From Latrodectus hesperus (taxonomy: Eukaryota > Arthropoda > Arachnida > Araneae > Theridiidae), in contig CM075853.1 in the NCBI GenBank assembly GCA_037975125.1, positions 52,522,958 through 52,586,957 of the forward strand: 64,000 nucleotides of DNA. Reading direction: 5' to 3'. The notes under the pieces are model-generated. The model was given only the letters and a program-made list of their open reading frames with translations. It did no database searches and was not told where the DNA came from. The translations under genes were made by a program, and so were the position numbers. Positions 55,451 to 64,000 of the stretch are shown here, piece by piece; the first letter of the stretch is position 1; each line of letters starts with the position of its first letter.

Positions 55451-57900
55451 TAGCGTGATATTTGGAAGATAGATTGTTTCTGTAACTTTTTACTGAAATA
55501 TTTTGCATTTCATTGTAATAAGTGCATATTAAATTTATTAAAAATGAAAATTAAATCATAAATACTATAAATTCTTAAATAATTTGGAAGTAACTATTTA
55601 ATAATCTTGAATGAAATTTAGACAAATTTCAAAAAGTTATTTTCAAAAGTAAACTGCGTTGATGTTTTAATTGCATTTATTTTTTATACCGCATTGAGAG
55701 GCAGTGATATATTAAGAATTAAGATGATAAGGATTTTTGCAAATGAATTTATTTTAAAAATTATTTTAAAATTTCTTAGAAACTGTGCAACAAATAAATT
55801 TTAAATAATATTATTTTAATCTTGTCAGAAATATAAAATAAATACCAAGTTTCTGGTTGTACCGTATCATTTTAAACTTTAAAGTTTTGTAGATTTAATA
55901 AAATTTATTGAGTAAACCAGCTTGATAGACTTTTCTGTTTCCTTTTCAGAAAAATTTGAAGGAGGAAAAATTTTTCCAAGAGTGGTTTTCTATTATAGTC
56001 ATAATATTTTGAAATTGCAGGTTTAAATATATCTATTTGATAAAAAATCTATTCTTTTTTAATTAGTTTAAAGATACATTGAATTCAAAATTATCATCAT
56101 CGTTGCAGAGTTCAAAGAAACTGAGTTTTTTAGTTTAGAAAATTGGATGCACAATTTTGTAAGTTATAATATTCTTTTATTTTACGATGTATTTCAATTG
56201 GAACACACACACATTTTAAAAAAACTATTAACTTTTGCAAATTATTAAACTGCCTTCAACAAATGATTCGATAGAATGATTTTGGAAGCAAAAAGTTGTT
56301 ACACACAATTTTTTTAAACATATTTAAATTAGTTATTTTCAAAATATTGGCAAATATTGAAACTTCTTGATATTGTAATTTTGTAAGCATTGACATATCT
56401 TAATATCCATATTTTATGATGTTTTAACTCTTCGTGAATACTTATACAAAGTCGAAATATAAATATTTTACATAAAGAAAATAGTTATAGGAATTCAAGG
56501 ATTTTGTACGAATTTTTATTACTCAAAGTCATCGGTACTTTCATATTTACTGAACAATATTTGCCATTAATGGTTTATGGAATAATTAATAATCAAATTT
56601 ATATTATGATGTATATTAGTTTTGTAAAATTAAGCTTTTTTATCATTTTTATTGAATCAAAACAAAAAATAGCGTACATGTACATTTTTTAATGTTGTTA
56701 ATGTTTAAAAAATTAGGAAATTTATGATTCAATAAAATTTTTATGATTAAAAATTAGGCTAAATGTAACCAAAATGAAAATTATTGAGCTTTTAGTTTTA
56801 ATTTTTAAGATTTTTTTAAAATTCATATTGTAAGAACATAGTTTTCAGTTTTTAGATAAGTTTTAATATTTCCAAGGAATAAATTAATGATTTCTTTATT
56901 TCATATTAAATCAGTTTTTTTATACTAAATTAATAGTGTTTCTGTGAATAAAATGAAAATTTTACTTCGACACATAATGCAATGTAACAAATATATATTT
57001 GCATTTTTAAAATGCATTTCCTCATTATATATTTTTTGAAGTATAGACATTTGATTCCAAGCTTTTCATTTATCATCCATTAAAATACTGTTTTTAAAAC
57101 TGTGCACATACATATACTGTCTTTGTTTTCAATTCAATATTAATATATCTATGTATTTGTTATTAATTATTATTCAATTATGTTTAAACATTTTAAAAAC
57201 AGATGCCCATTTTGTGCTAAAATATTCCTATGATATTTAAATTGAAATCATGTCCATTAGCATTAATTAATTCAGTGAAATAAGATGTATATTATTATCC
57301 ATGATGAAAGCTGGAATATGTATCTTTCAATGGCCATTTTAAACGATAATGCATTTAATTCCTAACAGCTGATAATAAGGCAAAGTTTATGCAAAATTAA
57401 ATGTTAAATAAAAATTTTAGAAAATAAAAATTTTGATTTTTGGTTTAATTCATAAATGATATGACTTAACTGTAGATACTTTGGTATTATAAATTCATTT
57501 CTATCAAATGCTGACATCCATCAAAATTTCAACTTTATTGTTCTAATAAAAGCCGCGAATGTTTCAGAATCTAAATATATCTAGCTGGAAAATATTCTAA
57601 TACAAATGCAAATGCGATCTGAAATATAATTTATTAGATATCAATAATAAGATGTTTCCTCCTTTATCAATAAATTCATGTAATAATGCATTGTTAATAC
57701 CATTTCAAATAATTCGTTTACTTTTGTGAGACTACAAAGTATAATTTTGTTGTGTAACAATATTTATAAAAGTATCGTATTTAATGGATAGCTATTGAAA
57801 ATTTGATATGTATAGTACACAAATTGATAATAAGCAGAAAAAAATAAATTTTTATTCATTCTGTCGCTATAAAAGACATATCATTATCTTTATTGCCATT
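55451..57900. other. AT-rich sequence with no recognisable gene
   Basis: No coding or repeat signal recognised. Confidence 0.55.
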
Positions 57901-58170
57901 CTCATTCTTTTTATGAAAGAAACATTAGTTCTTCATACGTATTCAATTCGAAGGGAAGCAGATCCTTTAATGACTCAATTAACGAGCTATTCACGGATTG
58001 CATTAATACCTAGATAGTCGATCTGTTTTCTACCTTGTTAATCACAAAGCGAATTTATGTTCATAGAAATCGAAATCATTGCTGCAACGATGACGTGAAA
58101 CATTACACAGCTGGTACGAATGCTATTGAATGTAATTAATGATGTCATATTTCTTTTGGCGACATTTTGA
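57901..58170. other. GC-richer island 10 with homeodomain/CRE-like words
   Basis: A weaker island that includes TAATTAATGATGTCAT near 58130, which joins a homeodomain-type TAATTA core to a CRE-like TGATGTCAT. The short open frame 57808-58017 is not recognisable. A candidate enhancer by composition and motif only. Confidence 0.28.
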
Positions 58171-59999
58171 ATATTTTAAGTAACGTTATTTCTTTACTTA
58201 CGCAAATAATTATCCTGCAACTAATTTTTATATTTAAATATCTAAGAAAAGTAATGGTTGTTTCCATTAAATTATTAAAATAGTCTCGATAAGCTAAAAA
58301 ATTCTTATTTTTATAATTAAAAAATTCAGTAACTTAATTTTTTTATTTTCAGTATATATATTACAGTAAAATTTTACAAAATGCTAAAAAAAGATGAATT
58401 TGGTTTAATATTTTATGAATATAAATTTGGAATTGTCGGTACAGATGCCGTATAATAAAGGATGCAAAATTATGTATTTTTAGACGATGAAGAAATGTTG
58501 TCTAGTTGACGTACTGTGACATACAAGATGACGTATATAGTAAGGTTGCCAATTTAGAATTTTCTGCACAATTCCAATAGGTTTCCATCGATATGACGTA
58601 ATAAAAATCAAGTTGCCATGTACATAAGAAAAACCACCAAAAAATCACCAAACTCTGAATTTTTCATCCTGGATTATCATCTGGACCGAACTACCTTTAA
58701 GGGATATAAAAAATTCCATTTATTTTTTATTTTAAGGATATAAAAAATTCCATTTATTTATGTTTTTTTTAAATAAAGAGAAAAATAGAATATTTCTTGA
58801 ATATTGAATACAATTAGACGTTTTTCTGTCTACCAATTCAAGTCCTTTTCTTTGTTTAAGTAACATTTTTAATAATACAAAGAGATAAATCAAGCATTCC
58901 AATGTATTTTTTCATTAGAAAATTTAAGAAGAATATCATACTATATAAAATAAAAATGATTTATTTGTTTAATACTATAATAAAAGAATATTTAAAATTA
59001 AATAATTTTAAGTTTCATGTTTATAATAGAAAAAAAATTGAAGCTAAATATTTTCATACAGAGTTGAAGTCTTAACAAAATTTTTTTTTCTTTTTTTTTT
59101 TTCAAAATAAAATCTTGAAACTTCACTAAAAGTGGGTAAAAAACATTTTTCAGTAATATAAAAAGCAATCAAGTCTTTTTAAGAATATTAGAAATTCGCT
59201 AATGACTGTACACTATTAATTAATCAAATTAATGTGATGTAATTTAAAATAAGCTTAGAATAACAATATTTAGTTAGTTAAGCTTAAAGTTAATTTTTTG
59301 AGATGCCTTCCATTATTTATAACAGAATATTCTCGGAAATTAAAATTTTTGTTCGCGATTTTCTCATCAAATGATAAAAAATAATTATTGATAGTAATTT
59401 TATATTTTTAATAGTTAATTCTTTCTCATGATATATACCCTTTCAAATTTTATTCTTAATCATAATTCATTAAAACAAACTATTTGTTATTGATTAAGTA
59501 ATATATCATGTGTATTTTTATCAATCATTTAAGCGAAATATTTGTCATTTAGTAAATGTTTTACCGACACCATGTATGCAAAAGTCAAAGAAAATTACCA
59601 CATACTTTTACTTAAATAATAGAAAATTTTGTGATATGTGGATTAGTACCGTATTTTTTGTTCGTGTCTCATATTTATAAGTATTTCCATTCATTTATGG
59701 ATATTTTTGTTTTCCCATTACTCTCTTTAAACATTATGTAAACACATAAAATTTAGAGACAAATGTTATTAACTTAAAATAAGTCCTCACTTAATGCAGT
59801 TAATAATAATCTTAGATTTTTTTAAGTATAGATAAAATTTCTTTAAAAAAACTATCTTCAAAGCATTTATTAAAATATTTTTTATACCGTAAAATTGGAA
59901 ACATTCTTCGTAAAATTTTGATGTTTGATTTACCTAATACATGGCGAAACCTGAATACACAGTAACGCATAAAAATATTTTCTCGATATGTGGATGCTG
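58171..59999. other. AT-rich sequence with a small tandem duplication
   Basis: GGATATAAAAAATTCCATTT occurs at 58702 and 58736 (period 34). A slightly GC-richer patch at 58430-58690 holds nothing recognisable. Confidence 0.5.
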
Positions 60000-60500
60000 A
60001 ATGAAGACAAATTTAATCTTCTAAATACTCCTAGCGTACGCTCTTTGATATAAAAGCATAAAAATATTAACCGTCTTCATTTCTCCAGTTCCAGGAAACC
60101 GAAATGTGCAGAGTTTGCTATTTTTTGTACACCATTCAATCAGATAGGACTGCGAGCAAATATTTCCCCGGAGAACCCAGGATACACGTTCCCGCAGAAG
60201 GGGGAGGAAAGCAATATATTCTTCAAATCTATCTTTCAAATACGTGAGGGTGGCGAACAAAAAAGAACAGAAACGAATGGAAAAGCGGAGGTTGGGTTGC
60301 CCGACGAAAACCGTCTCTTTACCAGTGAAATTTTTCTGTTGTTCGAATCAATTTCGGGTCTTGTTAGTTGAAGATGGGAACTTTCTCTTTGACAAATCCA
60401 GTAGAGGAAATGGCTTGTCATTTTTTTGTTCATTTTTTCTCGTTTGACATGTCCAGATAAAGGGATAGATCTCACTAAAAGGGGAGGTTTTTAACAGCTT
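60000..60500. other. GC-richer island 11
   Basis: About 480 bp. The minus strand is open at 60260-60021 (79 codons) and, in another frame, 60475-60236 (79 codons). The plus strand is open at 60244-60447. The first contains a protein-like run, DRFEEYIAFLPLLRERVSWV, but no family I know and no clear splice boundaries. Three overlapping frames argue that openness reflects composition. Exon or conserved non-coding element cannot be told apart by eye. Confidence 0.35.
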
Positions 60501-62699
60501 TGTTTTGGAAAAACTGTTCCAAGATGTACGATTAACTAAAATAAAAAAAACATGAATTGCATTTTCTTATTGTACAATTATCATGTATGATTAAAATTTT
60601 ACGTTTTATTTTTATTTGTTTATTACAAACTATCTAAAAATTACACTTTTCTTATTAAGAAATAATGTGTGTACATTTTTGCTCAAATTTAGAGTTCATA
60701 TTAGCGTTTATTATTAAAAAATATGAAATTTTTTTATAATTAAAAATATTTATGTAATTTATTCTTAATTTAGTTTCGCATAATATAGCAAATTTCAAAA
60801 TTAATGAATTTATTACATTGCTTTGTTTTATCAAATAAGAATATGAGTAACTATATAACATGCTTACTAGTTATTTAAATTCTATTTCTATAAGATATTT
60901 CATATTTCTGACAATGTAAATTTTCAAAAAAATACCCAATACATTTTATGAATTTAAAATAGTTATCTGCAAATTGAAGCACAGTTTGGGACATTTTTTT
61001 TAAAACGAAACAATTTCTCTGCATAAATTAGCATCTTATTCAGTTTATTGATTACAATAAGTTTTCAGACATTTGTTTCATTAAGATAGTTCCATAAACT
61101 CACATTTCAGAAGCATCTTTGCTAATACTGTTTTTCTTTTATTAAAAGTATCTTACGAAATATTTATTAGCAGCAAATTAATTGTAATATTTTTTGTAGA
61201 ATACAACATTAGAATAAAATTTAAAAAATATAAAAAAACTACAGAATATGAATCTTTTTAAAATTTAAATTAACTCCTATTGTGTCAGATATAATTTATT
61301 TGTATTTTCATTTCAAGAATTTATATTGTAGGTTAATATAAAAGAATTTATTTAGAAAAGAGTTTAAAAAATTCTTAATTGAAATTGTATTGTAACTGTT
61401 CATGATTAATCTAAGCAGGAAAGTTCAATGTTATCGAATGTTTTAGTCTTTTAGGATGTAGAAAAACTATTTAGAATTTACATAATGCATGGTGAGATGA
61501 AACTGTCCTTTTAACACATTTTTTTATTTAAAATAACTTAAAAATTTCATTATATGTCATAAAAATAAGCTGTTACTAATTTATTCAAAAATAAACTTTT
61601 TTTGAATAATGTATTTTTTATTTTGGTAATAAAAGCACAAAATTTATAAAAATGTTTGCAATGGAAAATGCTATATTATTTCCATTTATCTTCATAGCAG
61701 GTCAATATATATATTTACTCATAAAGTTATGAACAAAATAAATTAATAAATAAGGAAATTTAAAACTTAACAGAAATAATCTTACTTAAGACTACATTCA
61801 ACATTTCTATGTTATAATTAAAATCATTTTATAATATTTAATAAAAAAGTAATAAAAAATGGAAATTGCTTTCAAAGTAAAAAGAAATGTTTTTAAATTT
61901 TTATTAAATATCATAAAATAGTTTTTTAAGTATTGCGAAGTACTATTACATTGCCATTATTATTACAAAAGGACTCAAATCAAATCAAATCTTTGTAAAT
62001 ATGGGAGACATATTAATTATGTAATTAATGTTTTTTACTTACAAACCTTAAAAATTATAATTATGTTGTCATTTTAAGAATAATTTCTTGCAAGTATAAT
62101 ATATAAAGCACAATGTTTCGTAAATTATCACTGAATTAAGCAATTATGCTTCATATTTAAGAATTTAGTTATAAACTTTCTTTGCGTTGCTGTTTTTTTC
62201 ATTTATGGAATAAATTAAGTTCAATTATAAATAAAAATTAATGTAATTGTTAATGATTTAAAATGTTTGTGAAAATCTTTTTATTTTAATTTTTATTTAC
62301 CTTATAATTAAATTGTATGCAGTCTATAAATGATCATCAAACAGTGATGAATGCCCTTCATTATTTTAAAGTTTAAATACTGTGAATAATGATTTGATAT
62401 ATTTAAATTTAGAAGATTAATTTTTAATATTAGCTCTTATTTTTATGCAATTTTTACAACTATACATAGGTTAAGTAAAATTTGTGACAAGAATATGAAA
62501 TAAATAAATTCAAATAATTTTTTTTTCCAAAAACATTATTGCTTTACTTTTATGTATACAAAAATAATTCCTAAAAATAACAACCTCGATATTAGCATTC
62601 TATATATACAAGAGCAAATAAAGACTCTAAATGTTTATATAAATATTTAAAATAAAGAAGATACCTCAAAAAAACTACAAGGAAAAACTGAATAAGAAA
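60501..62699. other. AT-rich sequence with no recognisable gene
   Basis: No signal recognised. Confidence 0.55.
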
Positions 62700-62990
62700 T
62701 ATATTTTCCTTCTCACTTGAATGGATTTCAGCGAATGTAGAAAATAATGGGAAGAAATATTGCAGTTTTCAGATCACATGAAAGTGCTGAGAAAAATCAC
62801 ACGAGCAGACGTTTTTAAGCCTAGACATTCAAATTCTCGAGACGTTATGTCAAGTTATAAGTCAAATGTCGAAATGCTTTCGTATTTTATTCAAATTCTA
62901 TCTCGCCCGTCACCGTCAGTTTCCCCAATACTTCCTTTATTTTATTCATTGAATATTCAAGAAAAAATTGTAAGGATTCTTTTATTTCAG
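62700..62990. other. GC-richer island 12
   Basis: A mild island with a 78-codon plus-strand frame (62760-62996). No domain is recognisable in the translation. It resembles the other islands in size and isolation. Confidence 0.28.
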
Positions 62991-63545
62991 TTTTAGACTG
63001 AAAAATAATATCATAGAGAAAGAAAGATAGCATGAATTTATTAAAGTATACATTCACTCCTCATTCATATTAGGATTACAAAAATAGAATGTTTTTGAAT
63101 ACATTGATTGGCTGCTTTTATACATATTTTATTTATATTATTCAAATTTTATGTTATTAAATATCTTTCCATTTTTTCCAAACAATAAAAATTAGGCAGT
63201 ATAATTTGATATAAATATTTTATGTTATATTGTTACACATAACTTAATGCTTTAAATAATTTATCAAAATATATTACTTAAAATAATAAAAATATTATTT
63301 TTGGCATACAGCTTCGAAAATTATATACTAATTGAATGCAAATACAGTAAATGAAGCGGAAAATATTCAGTAAAATTAATAATTAATAAAAGGCTTTTAA
63401 AAGGGAGCTGTGAAATGTAAACATGCTTAATTATCTACAGTAAACTAGTGCAATAAATTAACGATAACTGAATAATAGAGAACCTGCATATTTATTAATT
63501 TACAAAATGTAAATCAATTCATTATATTATCTACAATAACACATG
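62991..63545. other. AT-rich spacer with no recognisable gene
   Basis: AT-rich DNA between the last island and the right-end SINE. Nothing recognised. Confidence 0.5.
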
Positions 63546-63842
63546 GAGCTCATCTGGCCAAGTTGTATGAGAGGGCTCTTCGGATCATAAAGTCCAGGGT
63601 TCAATCGCAGTCACTATTGAAGAATAAGAAATGGATGATGTTTCACTTGGGATGGCTGCTTGGGAGTTTTCATGGTTTCTCCCTTGTGACACATGCATAC
63701 GCCCTACTATCTATGAAATGTCCGCTCAGAAGAAATTTTACGCAATGGATATTTCAAAAGGACTTACAACGGCCTTTTGCAGTTTGACTGCCCACTACGC
63801 GATGTCAAACGAATCCCGCACAGCTATCTTATACGATTGGTA
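63546..63842 (+). mobile_element. tRNA-headed SINE
   Basis: The first 65 bp look like a tRNA gene. An A box TGGCCAAGTTG (63555-63565) and a B box GGTTCAATCGC (63598-63608) lie 32 nt apart, the RNA polymerase III promoter layout. The acceptor-stem 3' half does not pair, so it is not a functional tRNA. A body of about 230 bp of balanced composition follows and ends near 63842. Two open frames of about 70 codons within the body are compositional. No clear target duplication was found. A SINE with a tRNA head is the best explanation. Confidence 0.65.
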
Positions 63843-64000
63843 GCTAACTCTAAATTCAAGTTTAGCCTGACCTGTTTTTTACGTTTTATAAACACTTAAA
63901 TAATTCTTTATACAATAAAAAGCGGATATTGAAATTGCATATTAATTTTTTGTTTGCAGCTCATTTATTTTTATGTGTTTCAAAAAGTTTTAAAAGAGAT
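63843..64000. other. AT-rich right end of window
   Basis: No signal seen. Confidence 0.5.

Overview
The window is eukaryotic nuclear DNA that is strongly AT-rich. I find no intact protein-coding gene in it. Its mobile-element relics (Tc1 and hAT DNA transposons, Jockey/I-like LINEs, tRNA-headed SINEs) and long TA and CA microsatellites point to an arthropod. Several repeats resemble families I remember from orb-weaving spider genomes. That assignment is from memory of family appearance, not from a search.

Layout. From 1 to 15 kb the sequence is AT-rich desert with GC-richer islands at 1.08-1.31, 4.02-4.60, 5.03-5.45 and 14.2-14.75 kb. It also carries retroelement insertions at 3.1, 7.66-8.58 and 8.77-8.95 kb, and a dead Tc1 transposase at 10.74-11.83 kb. 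A compact 238-bp insertion with a 16-bp target duplication follows at 11.89-12.13 kb. From 15 to 25.9 kb there is a cluster of long microsatellites, a tRNA-derived SINE with a 13-bp target duplication (15.75-16.01 kb), a GC island (17.2-17.75 kb), a duplicated ~160-bp unit (17.84 and 19.63 kb) and a 5'-truncated LINE (24.6-25.9 kb). From 27.8 to 36 kb lie a non-autonomous hAT element with an 8-bp target duplication, a promoter-like island (29.4-30.15 kb), a decayed LINE on the minus strand (33.0-34.9 kb) and a Tc1 fragment. From 36 to 49 kb the sequence is mostly featureless, apart from a SINE-like relic at 38.2 kb and a Tc1 element with both terminal inverted repeats at 41.87-43.31 kb. From 50 to 64 kb six more GC-richer islands (50.1, 53.6, 54.9, 57.9, 60.0, 62.7 kb) sit in AT-rich sequence, and a tRNA-headed SINE lies near the right end.

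Interpretation. The islands are either conserved regulatory elements in a gene desert or very long intron, or scattered short exons of a host gene. Two short stretches (5120-5182 and 17548-17642, both minus strand) look exon-like. Nothing shows host genes working together here. The best-supported content is the set of mobile elements whose boundaries can be fixed by matching target duplications or terminal repeats.
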